NCBI GenBank assembly: GCA_947364235.1
Contig: CANARY010000002.1
Location: forward strand, 271,283 to 335,282
Direction: 5' to 3'
Length of the DNA stretch: 64,000 nucleotides
DNA from: an uncultured Candidatus Melainabacteria bacterium
Lineage (GTDB): Bacteria > Cyanobacteriota > Vampirovibrionia > Gastranaerophilales > Gastranaerophilaceae
The position numbers and the translations under genes were made by a program. Below are positions 1 through 8,873 of this stretch, piece after piece. Positions within the stretch are counted from its first letter, which is position 1. Each line of letters starts with the position of its first letter. The notes under the pieces are model-generated. The model worked only from the letters and a program-made list of their open reading frames with translations, did no database searches and was not told where the DNA came from.

Positions 1-1682
1 CACCTGTAAATCAGGCTGATAGCTGGACGTTTCGCGGTGCGCGAATAAATATACTGGCTACAGCAGACAACCACGGTAATATTATGAAAATGCCTATCTG
101 GCTAAAGACTGTGGAAAATAATGCAAAAGATATTTTTGCACGTTCAAACGAAGAAAGTACTAAAAATTTCTTTGCAATAGTTGGCGATTGGTTTATTAAT
201 CCATCAAAACGCGGTTATTTAACAAAAACCAAATTATCAAACGGGGAGCTTCAAAACTTAGCAATGCTAAAGACAATCAGCATGCTCAGAATGATGGTTA
301 CTCACGCTGCTCACGGTGCTGCTTATTTTGAAACTTTGTTTACAGCTGGAAACCACTGTCTTGACGGCGGTGATGGATTTCTTTTGAATGTTATGAAGAA
401 AAATCCGATGACTTCGCTTGTAACAAATGTTGATTTAGAGAAATCACCGGCAGTTAATCGCGCAATGATTCAAAACAATAGAATTGTGCAGTCGGCAGTT
501 TATTCAATACCTGATGATAAAAATCCAGATTTCTTCCATAAAGTTCTTTTCTTGGGAGTTACAATTCCGAGTATGGATTTTTATAATCCGGGGCTTTTGA
601 AAGGAATGACGTTCTTTGATAACTGTAATAAAAAAGATGCTAACTTAAAAGAAGAAGATTTAGGCGGTACTATTGAGTCTGTAAGAAAACATGTGGATGC
701 ATTCAAAGCTGAAAATACAAAAGGTGCTGTTATTCTTTTATCCCATACAGGCGGAAGAATTTCAGAAATTATCTGTAAAAATGTTCCGCAAATTAACCTT
801 GTTTTGAATGGTCATGATCATAAAAATATCCAGACAAATGTGGGTAAAACAAGTGTAAACTCGCTCGGAAAAGATAATGAGATGATTAAAGCTTTAAACT
901 TGGAATTTGATGACGAAGGGAATATCATAAAGACAACTATGACACCTTATTTTACCGGTGTTACTGTTGCAGATGGTATCGAAAATCATCAATTTAACAA
1001 ATTCTTAGAAGAATTTTTAGCTCAAGATTTAGAGCCTGTATTATCTATGGAAGATGAACTTAAATACGGTAATGAGCTTAGATATTCTAACAGCTATTTG
1101 ATGAATTATTTAACAACTGCTGTGAAAAAACAGCTTAATGAAAAAATCTCACCGGGGGTTTTCACAACTGCAATTCAGTCGTCAATTGTAAGAGGTGGAT
1201 TAAAAGACGGGGCTAATAATCTAGATATTATGAAAGTTTTTGACGGTGTAAGTGAAGATTTGTCTAACTTAAGAATGGGGACTTTGACTGGTGAAGAACT
1301 TTCAGGGCTTATTATAGAAAATGTTATTCAAAACCTAAAGGCTCCAACAAGAAATACAATTATCCACTGGTCAGATGTTCAAATTAATCGTTCTATGATA
1401 TCTGAAATTACAGCAGGTAATTCCCAAAATAAATTGATAGATGCTATTAAAGTTAGAAATCAAGAAACTCAAGAATTTGAACCTATTGATTTGAAGAAAG
1501 AATACAGCATGATTATTAATGATAAATTTCTTATAAAAGATGATATTGAATGGCCGCCAAAAATAAGAGACAGATTTGTTTCTCTTGATAAAACGTATGA
1601 TGAGTTATTTAGAGAACATCTAGAAAGTATTAAATACAAACCAGAGATAACGTCTAATACAAAAGAACAAAGAATAATCTAA
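1..1682 (+). CDS. 5'-nucleotidase / UshA-family metallophosphatase, 5' end missing
   Basis: The frame is open from the first full codon (base 3), so the ATG at 84 is internal and the gene begins before the window. The metal site is assembled in order: the DxH motif (TADNHG, bases 60-77, upstream of the ATG), a GNHxxD motif near 346-370, LSHTG near 740 and the GHDH motif near 810. The second half matches the 5'-nucleotidase C-terminal domain (RGG, LTGEEL region, 1190-1320) that forms the substrate-binding lid. The family hydrolyses nucleotides or UDP-sugars in the periplasm. The signal peptide would lie outside the window. The gene ends at a shared terminator with the convergent decarboxylase operon. 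The family call is firm; the substrate is not known. Confidence 0.85.
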   Translation, partial: PVNQADSWTFRGARINILATADNHGNIMKMPIWLKTVENNAKDIFARSNEESTKNFFAIVGDWFINPSKRGYLTKTKLSNGELQNLAMLKTISMLRMMVTHAAHGAAYFETLFTAGNHCLDGGDGFLLNVMKKNPMTSLVTNVDLEKSPAVNRAMIQNNRIVQSAVYSIPDDKNPDFFHKVLFLGVTIPSMDFYNPGLLKGMTFFDNCNKKDANLKEEDLGGTIESVRKHVDAFKAENTKGAVILLSHTGGRISEIICKNVPQINLVLNGHDHKNIQTNVGKTSVNSLGKDNEMIKALNLEFDDEGNIIKTTMTPYFTGVTVADGIENHQFNKFLEEFLAQDLEPVLSMEDELKYGNELRYSNSYLMNYLTTAVKKQLNEKISPGVFTTAIQSSIVRGGLKDGANNLDIMKVFDGVSEDLSNLRMGTLTGEELSGLIIENVIQNLKAPTRNTIIHWSDVQINRSMISEITAGNSQNKLIDAIKVRNQETQEFEPIDLKKEYSMIINDKFLIKDDIEWPPKIRDRFVSLDKTYDELFREHLESIKYKPEITSNTKEQRII

Positions 1683-1683
1683 A

Positions 1684-1717
1684 AAAAAATACACCGCATC
1701 TGCGGTGTATTTTTTTG
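1684..1717. terminator. Bidirectional intrinsic terminator
   Basis: Stem ACACCGCA / TGCGGTGT (1691-1708) is flanked by an A-run on the left and a T-run on the right, so it can end transcription of the nucleotidase gene on the plus strand and of oadB on the minus strand. Confidence 0.85.
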
Positions 1718-1732
1718 TTTATCTTATTATTC

Positions 1733-2905
1733 CTAATGACAAAGTGCAAGTAATACGCCTGCTGCAACAGCAGAACCGATTACACCTGCTACGTTAGGAC
1801 CCATTGCGTGCATCAAAAGGAAGTTTTGAGGGTTAGCTTCTAAACCTACTTTGTTAGCAACACGAGCTGCCATCGGAACAGCTGAAACACCTGCTGCACC
1901 AATAAGCGGGTTGATTTTTGTCTTAGAGAATAAATTCATAATATGTGCCATTATTACACCAGCTGCAGTTGCTACAGAGAATGCAATAATACCAAGTAAT
2001 AATATGAACAATGTTTGAACTGTTAAGAATTGGTCTGCTGAAAGTTTTGAACCTACAGATAAGCCTAAGAATATAGTAACAATATTGATTAAAGCATTCT
2101 GCATAGTGTCAGATAATCTATCAACAACTCCGCATTCTTTACATAAGTTACCAAATGTCAAAGCTCCAAGAAGAGGGCATGCATCAGGTAAGAAGATTGC
2201 ACAGAGGATAAGTATAACAAGAGGGAATACGATTTTTTCTCTCTTTGATACTTCTCTCAACTGAGTCATCTGGATTTCTCTTTGCTTTTTAGTTGTCAAA
2301 AGCTTCATGATAGGCGGCTGAATAACCGGAACAAGCGCCATATATGAATAAGCTGCAACAGCGATTGCTCCTAATAATTCAGGAGCGAGCTTTGAAGTTA
2401 CAAAGATAGATGTCGGACCGTCAGCACCGCCGATGATACCGATTGCACCTGATTGCGGAAGTGTAAATCCGAATATACATAGAGCCATTAATAAAGCACC
2501 AAATATACCGAATTGAGCAGCTCCGCCTAAAAGGGCAGTTTTAGGGTTAGCAATCAACGGACCGAAGTCTGTCATTGCACCAACACCCATGAAGATAATC
2601 AATGGGAATAAGCCTTGATGAATACCTGCTTCATAGATAATTCCTAAGAAACCATGAGGTCCTGCTATATCGCAGACCGGAATGTTTGACAATAATCCGC
2701 CGAATGCGATAGGTACAAGAAGCAACGGTTCAAACTGCTTTTTGATACCTAACCAAAGTAAGAATAAGCAGATTAAAATCATCATCCATTGCCCATGCAT
2801 GTGCAATACTTGTTCAAAACCGCTTAGATTAGGGTCCGCAGGGAGAACAAAGTTCACAATACCTGTTGAATTCCATAGGTTCATTAAACCTTCTTGAATA
2901 TTCAT
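1733..2905 (-). CDS. oadB: Na+-translocating decarboxylase beta subunit (OadB/GcdB/MmdB family)
   Basis: A 390-residue polytopic membrane protein, close to the family's usual length. It is the decarboxylating, Na+-pumping subunit: it takes CO2 off carboxybiotin and exports sodium. The conserved GGADGPT segment, which contains the functional Asp of the family, is near residue 160. The N-terminus with a short amphipathic start and HGQWMM is typical. It is the last gene of birA-oadG-oadA-oadB, starting 10 bases after oadA. The family does not separate oxaloacetate, glutaconyl-CoA and methylmalonyl-CoA pumps; the neighbouring alpha subunit argues for oxaloacetate or a related carboxyltransferase substrate. 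Confidence 0.93.
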   Translation of the reverse strand: MNIQEGLMNLWNSTGIVNFVLPADPNLSGFEQVLHMHGQWMMILICLFLLWLGIKKQFEPLLLVPIAFGGLLSNIPVCDIAGPHGFLGIIYEAGIHQGLFPLIIFMGVGAMTDFGPLIANPKTALLGGAAQFGIFGALLMALCIFGFTLPQSGAIGIIGGADGPTSIFVTSKLAPELLGAIAVAAYSYMALVPVIQPPIMKLLTTKKQREIQMTQLREVSKREKIVFPLVILILCAIFLPDACPLLGALTFGNLCKECGVVDRLSDTMQNALINIVTIFLGLSVGSKLSADQFLTVQTLFILLLGIIAFSVATAAGVIMAHIMNLFSKTKINPLIGAAGVSAVPMAARVANKVGLEANPQNFLLMHAMGPNVAGVIGSAVAAGVLLALCH

Positions 2906-2915
2906 TCTTTACCCC

Positions 2916-4721
2916 CTATCCTAATGTTACCAATGCTTGACCGGTAACAACTTTATCACCTTGTGAAACAAGAACGCTTGATACAGTGCCGGCTTTTGGA
3001 GCTTTGATTTCAGTTTCCATCTTCATCGCTTCAACAACTAATAATACGTCACCTTCTTCTACTGAATCACCTTCAGAAACTTCTACGCGAAGCACGTTGC
3101 CAGGAAGCCCGGCTTTAACTTCTTCGCCTGCGCCTGATGAAGCTGCTGATTTAGTCTCTATGCCTGCTTTAACATTAACGTCGTAAGCTTTTCCGTTAAC
3201 AGTTGCTTTGTCGCCTTCCAATTTAACAGCATAGTTTTTGCCGTTAACTTTAACAGTGTATTCTCCTGTAGAAGAAGCTGCTGGAGCTGCGGCAGGTGCA
3301 TCTGCTGATTTTTTATTTACTGATACAGTTCCTTTACCAAGTAAGAAGTCGATACCTTTATCAACGTTTCCATCTTTACAAGCTGCTGCGATGAATAAGT
3401 TTTCGTCAGTTACAGGAAGTCCTGCAGCTTTAAGTCTTTCTTCAGCTGCTTTAAGTCCTTTTTCAGGGTCTTTTTCGTTGATATCAACAACTTTTTCAGT
3501 AGTTGGAGCCATATTCATTTTTTCTTCAGCCCATTTAACCAATTCAGGATCCGGTTCGCAAGGTGTTTTACCAAAGTAGCCAAGAATCATTTTAGCGTAA
3601 CCAGGGTTAGCCATTTTCCAATCGCCTTGAGTAGCGTTTAAGAATGCCTGCTGTGCGTAGAATTGAGAAACAGGAGTAACAGAAGTACCGAAACCGCCTC
3701 TTTCAACACATTCTTTCATAGACTTGATAAGAGCAGGGAATTTATCGAGCATGCCCATATCTTTAAGCTGGTTAACAGTTGTAGCTGTTGCACCGCCTGG
3801 AAGTGGAGCTTGAATAAGAATAGGGTTTACAGCTAATGAAATTGGAGAAATCGGATAATCTTTCATGCATTCTTTGAAGATTTCTTCTGTTTCCATAATT
3901 TTAGCAATATCTAAGCCTAAATCGTATTCAGTACCTTTCAATGCGTGCCACATAGAAATAATATCAGGCTGGCCTGTACCGCCTGAAACAGGCTTCATAG
4001 CAAGGTCAATTCCATCAGCACCGCCGTCAAGAGCAGCTAAGTAAGCAGCCAAACCTGTACCTGCTGTTTCGTGAGAATGGAAGCGGATATGAGCATCTTG
4101 ACCTAACAATTCACGAGCCATTTTAACAGTTTCGTAAACTTTTCTAGGATTTGAAGTACCTGAAGCGTCTTTAAATGCTAAGCTGTCAAACGGTAATCCT
4201 GAATCAAGAATATTTCTTAAAACTTTTTCATAGAAAGCAACATCGTGAGCACCTTCGCATCCAAATGGAAGTTCCATCATTGTGATTGTTACTTCGTGCT
4301 GCATACCGTGTTTTTTGATTGAGTTTGCTGAATCAACAAGGTTATTAACGTCATTTAAAGCATCAAAGTTTCTTACAACGTTAACTCCGTGTTTTGCAAA
4401 CATTTTTGCGTGTAAATCAATAACGTCGCGAGGTTGAGAGTTAAGACCAACAACGTTAACCCCGCGGGCAAGTGATTGTAATTTAATGTCAGGGCCTACT
4501 GCTGCTCTGATTTTATCCATTGTTTCAAAAGCGTTTTCGTTACAGAAGAAAATCGGAGCTTGGAATCTTGCACCGCCTGCCGTTTCGAAATGTTTAATAC
4601 CTGCGCCTACTGCTGCTTGAAGAGCAGGAATAAAGTCTTCTACTAGAACCTTAGCGCCATAGATAGATTGGAAACCGTCTCTAAATGACGTATCCATAAC
4701 TTTAATAAGTTTCTTTGCCAT
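2916..4721 (-). CDS. oadA: Oxaloacetate decarboxylase alpha subunit / pyruvate carboxylase subunit B with biotin domain
   Basis: 601 residues. An HMGL-like carboxyltransferase TIM barrel opens with DTSFRDGFQS (about residues 10-19), and the AFKDASG lysine that is carbamylated in the family lies near 183. The PYC/OADA conserved region follows, then an Ala/Pro-rich flexible linker near 475-490 and a C-terminal biotinyl domain with AMKM, whose biotinylated Lys is residue 567. The enzyme transfers carboxylate from an oxoacid to biotin; OadB then decarboxylates it and pumps Na+. The start is supported by AGAAAGG seven bases upstream. BirA in the same operon presumably biotinylates this lysine. A role as pyruvate carboxylase subunit B cannot be excluded by sequence alone. 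Confidence 0.93.
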   Translation of the reverse strand: MAKKLIKVMDTSFRDGFQSIYGAKVLVEDFIPALQAAVGAGIKHFETAGGARFQAPIFFCNENAFETMDKIRAAVGPDIKLQSLARGVNVVGLNSQPRDVIDLHAKMFAKHGVNVVRNFDALNDVNNLVDSANSIKKHGMQHEVTITMMELPFGCEGAHDVAFYEKVLRNILDSGLPFDSLAFKDASGTSNPRKVYETVKMARELLGQDAHIRFHSHETAGTGLAAYLAALDGGADGIDLAMKPVSGGTGQPDIISMWHALKGTEYDLGLDIAKIMETEEIFKECMKDYPISPISLAVNPILIQAPLPGGATATTVNQLKDMGMLDKFPALIKSMKECVERGGFGTSVTPVSQFYAQQAFLNATQGDWKMANPGYAKMILGYFGKTPCEPDPELVKWAEEKMNMAPTTEKVVDINEKDPEKGLKAAEERLKAAGLPVTDENLFIAAACKDGNVDKGIDFLLGKGTVSVNKKSADAPAAAPAASSTGEYTVKVNGKNYAVKLEGDKATVNGKAYDVNVKAGIETKSAASSGAGEEVKAGLPGNVLRVEVSEGDSVEEGDVLLVVEAMKMETEIKAPKAGTVSSVLVSQGDKVVTGQALVTLG

Positions 4722-4787
4722 TGTTTATACCTTTCTTTAACTAATTTGTGAAATTCTTTAGGTTTGTAGGAATGAAATCAATTCCTA

Positions 4788-5024
4788 TTATTTACCTCTG
4801 AACATTGCCGCAACGATTGCAGCTGCTATTTCTGCATCGTCAGAAATTGTTTTTCTAATTTTTCCGCCTGCTGCTTGAGGAACAACTTCAGGGAAAATTT
4901 GGTTTAGTTTGCCAACGACATTTGACATAACAAACATTGAACAGATTGTGATGCACAAAAATGCAAGCACAGTTCCCATGCCAATGCACATTACGGAAAT
5001 GCCTTGAACTAGTGTTTCATTCAT
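4788..5024 (-). CDS. oadG: Oxaloacetate decarboxylase gamma subunit
   Basis: A 78-residue protein with one N-terminal membrane helix (about residues 8-32) followed by a short cytoplasmic tail, the layout of OadG-type gamma subunits that hold alpha and beta together. Its ATG overlaps the birA stop (ATGA arrangement), indicating translational coupling. A 66-base gap separates it from oadA. Gamma subunits are poorly conserved, so the call rests on size, topology and position between birA and oadA. Confidence 0.85.
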   Translation of the reverse strand: MNETLVQGISVMCIGMGTVLAFLCITICSMFVMSNVVGKLNQIFPEVVPQAAGGKIRKTISDDAEIAAAIVAAMFRGK

Positions 5025-5740
5025 AAAATATCTCCTATTAAAAGTACGTGTTCTTGATTATTTTTATCAATTAATTTTAAAGCTCCGTTTTTAGTAATAT
5101 CTGCTGCTATTCCTGAGATTTCTTTATCAAATATTTTTACGGTCGCTTCTTTATTGAGAAAGTTTGCTCTTCTTATGTAATCTTTTCTTATTAATTGAAA
5201 ACCTTCTTCAATAAAATTATCATACCTCAAACAAAACTTATCTGAAAGTTTTTTTAAGAAAATTTTCTTATCTATTTCTCTCCCGGTTTCAATATTTAAA
5301 GATGTTGCGGGCTGGTCGATTTTGGATAATATTTCTATCTTTGTGTTTAAATTTATTCCAAAACCAAGAACTAAACCTTGTAATTTTCCATTATTTATAC
5401 AGCCTTCTGCCAGTATTCCTGAAATTTTTTTATTATTAATTTTTATATCATTCGGCCATTTTATATTTGCTGAAACTCCGTATTCTTCAAACATTTCACA
5501 TAAAATAACGCATAAATACTGCGTTAAATTTGAATAAACTTCTTTCATTTCAGTAGAAGGTTTAAGGATAATTGAAGCATAAATATTATCTTCTCCTGTG
5601 AAACTCCATTTTCTGTTTAATCTTCCTCTTCCATTGGTTTGGTTATAAGTATAAACGATTGTCTTATCATCAAGTTTATCAATATTATCTTTAGCATATT
5701 GATTAGTTGAGCTGACTTCTTCTAAATAAAATAAATTCAT
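5021..5740 (-). CDS. birA: Biotin-[carboxyl-carrier] protein ligase without DNA-binding domain
   Basis: 239 residues with the biotin-ligase core: SSTN near 10-13, the biotinyl-AMP loop GRGRLNRKW near 37-45 and KWPND near 95, followed by a C-terminal SH3-like domain. There is no N-terminal winged helix, so this is a class I ligase that cannot act as the biotin operon repressor. It heads the operon with oadG, oadA and oadB, the last including the biotinylated alpha subunit; I infer co-regulation of enzyme and its modifying ligase. The start is only 17 bases past the terminator of the upstream unit. TAAAAT lies six bases before the ATG and no Shine-Dalgarno is visible, so the mRNA may be leaderless. 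Confidence 0.93.
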   Translation of the reverse strand: MNLFYLEEVSSTNQYAKDNIDKLDDKTIVYTYNQTNGRGRLNRKWSFTGEDNIYASIILKPSTEMKEVYSNLTQYLCVILCEMFEEYGVSANIKWPNDIKINNKKISGILAEGCINNGKLQGLVLGFGINLNTKIEILSKIDQPATSLNIETGREIDKKIFLKKLSDKFCLRYDNFIEEGFQLIRKDYIRRANFLNKEATVKIFDKEISGIAADITKNGALKLIDKNNQEHVLLIGDIL

Positions 5741-5753
5741 TCTTTTATTTTAA

Positions 5754-5795
5754 TATAAAAAAACTGCTCCGAAAAATTTTCGGAACAGCTTTTTT
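5754..5795 (-). terminator. Intrinsic terminator of the two-gene FKG-motif unit
   Basis: Imperfect palindrome around a TCCGAAAA / TTTTCGGA core (about 5764-5788, one mismatch in the 12-bp arms). On the minus strand it is followed by a run of seven T, directly upstream of birA. Confidence 0.8.
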
Positions 5796-5817
5796 AGTAT
5801 GTACACGTAAGGTTTGT

Positions 5818-6516
5818 TTATGCAGCTGCTCGGGTTTGTTCAGGTTTAAGTTCTGCTGTTTTTACTTGTTTTTCGGCATTTCTGTTGTTCCACCAGTCAC
5901 CGATTTTATTTGCAATAGGCGTAATCAAAACAGGTGTTGCGTAACGGTAAATTGTTGTAAATGTTGCAAGTCCCATTAAAGCGCCGAAGCATTTTAGTTT
6001 TGTGCCGAGTGATTTTTCTAATGCAGCGCATTTTTCCGGTGAAAGTTTTCCAAGAGCCATTTGCTGGCGTTTCAAACCTGAATATCTATATTCCATATTT
6101 TTGTTAAATGTACGTAAACCGTGGTCAACTCCGTAAGCACATCCAGTTGGAACGATGAAACATCCTATTTGGTTAATGCCAAGAGTATTTCTTTTTTCTG
6201 GTTCTAAGTCTTTATTTGTAACAGTTCTGTAGAAATAAACAGCACTTGTTAAGAACGAACCTAATGTAGCCATATGCTGTGTCATTAATTTTGAAACTGA
6301 GGCAAGTTTTGCAGAAAGTTTATGCATCCAAGGTTTATCAATCATCTTTTGAGCATATTTTTCTCCGAACAACTTACCAACTTTGTCTCCGAAGCCGCCT
6401 TTAAATGAAACTTCGTTTGGTTTTGTTTGAATTGTTTGTGGTTCTGCAGCTCTTACACTTGTTTTGTTATAATATCTATTTTGATATTGTATATTATTTA
6501 ATGAGTTTATGTTCAT
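5818..6516 (-). CDS. Hypothetical membrane protein with N-terminal VSFKG motif
   Basis: 232 residues; function not recognised. A polar, Asn-rich N-terminus carries the motif EVSFKGG at about 36-42. Three hydrophobic stretches follow (about 85-102, 125-145, 172-200), and the protein ends in a charged tail closing in RAAA. Its start overlaps the stop of the 6516-7922 gene by one base (TAATG), so both are translated from one mRNA. The partner has the same plan: FKG motif, hydrophobic segments, charged tail ending in KAAA. That suggests paralogues or a two-component membrane complex. I have seen this kind of N-terminus only in Gastranaerophilales-type proteins and infer a lineage-specific family. 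Confidence 0.8.
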   Translation of the reverse strand: MNINSLNNIQYQNRYYNKTSVRAAEPQTIQTKPNEVSFKGGFGDKVGKLFGEKYAQKMIDKPWMHKLSAKLASVSKLMTQHMATLGSFLTSAVYFYRTVTNKDLEPEKRNTLGINQIGCFIVPTGCAYGVDHGLRTFNKNMEYRYSGLKRQQMALGKLSPEKCAALEKSLGTKLKCFGALMGLATFTTIYRYATPVLITPIANKIGDWWNNRNAEKQVKTAELKPEQTRAAA

Positions 6517-7922
6517 TATGCAGCCGCCTTTCTTACAGCTTCATCTTTGTCTTTTGCAGTATTAACTTGATTATTTTGCTCTGCAATTACTTGTTCTGGT
6601 TTCTTTTTCTTTTCAAGATGGAATACTCGTTTTAAGACAAATGGTATCAAGGCAATTGTTGAAGCTGCGACTACCGGTCTTGTTACGATATCTGGAAGCC
6701 AGCCGAGTAATTTGTAAAGTACTGTATTTGTATCATCAGCGTCCAGCATTTCCTGGCTGATTTTTGTACCAAGTTTATCAGGAACTTTTTTTGCATCGTA
6801 ATCTTTTGTATTTTTCTGATAAGCGCAGTATTTTGTTTCTTTCTTTCCTCTTGTTTCAGTTCTTTTTAAGCCTGAATAAAGCGGAGTTGCTTCAAATGTT
6901 TCTTTCCAAGATGAAACAAAGACATTATCTAATAGATCTGGCATAAATTGTGAGCCGTCTTTATTTTTCCATTCAAGAGGGTTAATTCTTTTACCTTCTT
7001 TTTCGATTGTATTTATATCAAGCTTTTCAAATGTTTCAGCGAGGAAGTTTTTATCAGCAAGTCCAAGAGAGAAGTAGTTTGTACCCATACCCTCTTCTTT
7101 GATTTGAACAAACATATCTTGCGGTCTGAAGTTAAGTTTTTTGCCGTCTCGGGTCACCCATTCACTTACAGGTTTTCCAGCCATAGCTTTCAAATCAACA
7201 TCTGCGCCAAGTTCTTTTAAAGTGCTTTCTGAAACTACTTGAATTGGTCTAGGTTTTGCAGCCATCATTACGTCTTTTGTGTCAGCTGCAAATTTGTTGC
7301 CGAATTTGTCAAGCCATTCGCCTATTGGTTTTCTTGTGCCGTCAGCGTTAGCAATTGATTTTATATCAACTTGAGGGAACATTTTCTTGATATGTTCTTC
7401 TTTAAGTTTGTGCAGCAGATTCTTTTGTGCATATTTTACACCTTTAGAGAAAGGTACTGAGATTAATAATGAACTTATAACTCCGACAAACCCTGATGAA
7501 ATAGAGTGTGCTGAAGCATATTTGTTATTGTCTTTGTCTTTTGCAGGCAGCGCCATGATTGTAACAGGTCTTAATAAACAGCAAATGACTGCTGAAATAG
7601 CTGCTTGTACAAAAACTTCATGGCTCATTAAATCCAGCATTTTATCAAAAACACCGCTGGTGAGAAATTTATCATAATTTTTCTTCTCTTTACCCGCGGT
7701 GTTTTTGATTTTTTCTGCTGCAGCTTGAGCTGCCTTAAGAAACTCTTTCTTTCCTTTAAAAGATACATGACTCTCATAAGTATCATTTAAAGATGACGAC
7801 TTAAGCTTTCGCATCTGTTCCGAATAATTTAATCTAATCTCTTCGTTAGGGATATTAGCAGTGTTGGTTGATTGCATTCTCCCTAAGGAGTTTAGATTTT
7901 GCGTTGTATGAATCTTCATCAT
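6516..7922 (-). CDS. Hypothetical membrane protein with N-terminal VSFKG motif (partner of 5818-6516)
   Basis: About 468 residues; function not recognised. The frame is open to a TTG at 7931, but I place the start at the ATG at 7922 (or the adjacent ATG at 7919), which has GGA a few bases upstream. The N-terminal ~50 residues are polar and disordered-looking, ending in SHVSFKGKKEF. Hydrophobic segments follow (about 105-130, 145-165 and 430-450), separated by a long soluble region (about 175-400). The tail is Glu/Gln/Lys-rich and ends in KAAA. First gene of a two-gene unit closed by the terminator at 5754-5795. Confidence 0.8.
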   Translation of the reverse strand: MMKIHTTQNLNSLGRMQSTNTANIPNEEIRLNYSEQMRKLKSSSLNDTYESHVSFKGKKEFLKAAQAAAEKIKNTAGKEKKNYDKFLTSGVFDKMLDLMSHEVFVQAAISAVICCLLRPVTIMALPAKDKDNNKYASAHSISSGFVGVISSLLISVPFSKGVKYAQKNLLHKLKEEHIKKMFPQVDIKSIANADGTRKPIGEWLDKFGNKFAADTKDVMMAAKPRPIQVVSESTLKELGADVDLKAMAGKPVSEWVTRDGKKLNFRPQDMFVQIKEEGMGTNYFSLGLADKNFLAETFEKLDINTIEKEGKRINPLEWKNKDGSQFMPDLLDNVFVSSWKETFEATPLYSGLKRTETRGKKETKYCAYQKNTKDYDAKKVPDKLGTKISQEMLDADDTNTVLYKLLGWLPDIVTRPVVAASTIALIPFVLKRVFHLEKKKKPEQVIAEQNNQVNTAKDKDEAVRKAAA

Positions 7923-8042
7923 AGTTTCCAATCTAAATTAACTGTCTACACATTTATCATAAAACAAATCAAAAATTTTTTTGCTAGTTCGTTAAAAATT
8001 TGTTACAATTGGAGAGTAAATATATATAGACTGGATTTTGAC

Positions 8043-8873
8043 GTGAAAAAAATTTATTTGATGATAGGATTTTTTATATTTTTTACAAATCTCCATGCCG
8101 GAGCTTTTGATTTGGATATGACTGTAGATGATGATATCAGAAAGAACTATGATTCTTCAAAGCTGCAAAAAGATATGAACGTTGAAGATACTTTGCCGAG
8201 TCTTCCTGAAATTTCAGGTAAAGATGATGTAAAAGTTCAAAATCCAGTAATTAAAGAAGAAAAACAGTCTATTCCTCAGTATAATATTTCTGCTGGGAAT
8301 TTGAAAATTCCTGACGGAACTTCTTTTGATGTAGTAAGTTCAACAAAACTGAATGATTGGATGCCTAAAGGCAGTTCTGTTAAGTTCTATAACCGTACAC
8401 CTATTGTAAAAAAGAAATTTACAATTCCTGCAAATACTGTTTTTTACGGAGAAATTATAGAAGTACATCAGCCGCAAATTACATGTAACGGCGGGCTTGT
8501 TGTTGTAAGAATTAACAGTATGAATTATAAAGGTCAAATTGTGCCGATAAGAGGATATGTAACTCGTGCTGATGATAAAATGATTTTCTTGAATAATATT
8601 AAAGGCGAGCGTACGTATTTAAAAACTATGTGGAAAAAAGGAAACTGGGGCAGAAATCTTTTTAATAAAATGATGACAATGACAATAAGCCTTGGAGGTG
8701 AAGGTTCTACAATTTTGCTTTCTCCGTTTCCTTTTGCTTATGGAACAATTTGTCTGGGCTTAAACACATTGACTTCACCGCTCACAGCTTTCTTTTCAAA
8801 AGGAGGACATGTTTCAATTCCTGCTGGAAGCAGGTTTAGAATTAAGCTTTTAGATGACGCATTTATTAATTAG
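8043..8873 (+). CDS. Secreted hypothetical protein
   Basis: The frame is open from 7899, but the N-terminus from the GTG at 8043 (VKKIYLMIGFFIFF then NLHAGAFD) is a convincing signal peptide, so I start there; the ATG at 8061 is the alternative. The mature part of about 255 residues has an acidic, low-complexity first third (about 25-80). Beta-rich segments follow, with a repeated style of hydrophobic-IPA(N/G)-(T/S)-x-F phrases: FTIPANTVFYGEI and, near the end, SIPAGSRFRIKL. No catalytic motif is visible. It probably sits in the periplasm or outer envelope. The stop overlaps the end of the convergent glycosyltransferase gene by four bases. Confidence 0.75.
   Translation: MKKIYLMIGFFIFFTNLHAGAFDLDMTVDDDIRKNYDSSKLQKDMNVEDTLPSLPEISGKDDVKVQNPVIKEEKQSIPQYNISAGNLKIPDGTSFDVVSSTKLNDWMPKGSSVKFYNRTPIVKKKFTIPANTVFYGEIIEVHQPQITCNGGLVVVRINSMNYKGQIVPIRGYVTRADDKMIFLNNIKGERTYLKTMWKKGNWGRNLFNKMMTMTISLGGEGSTILLSPFPFAYGTICLGLNTLTSPLTAFFSKGGHVSIPAGSRFRIKLLDDAFIN

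Noticed and set aside
84..86. ATG at 84 as the start of the first gene
   Set aside because: The frame is open back to base 3 and the upstream codons encode the essential DxH metal motif, so the gene enters from outside the window.
3238..3579. 113-codon plus-strand frame inside oadA
   Set aside because: Antisense to the Ala/Pro linker and conserved coding region of oadA; no start signals.
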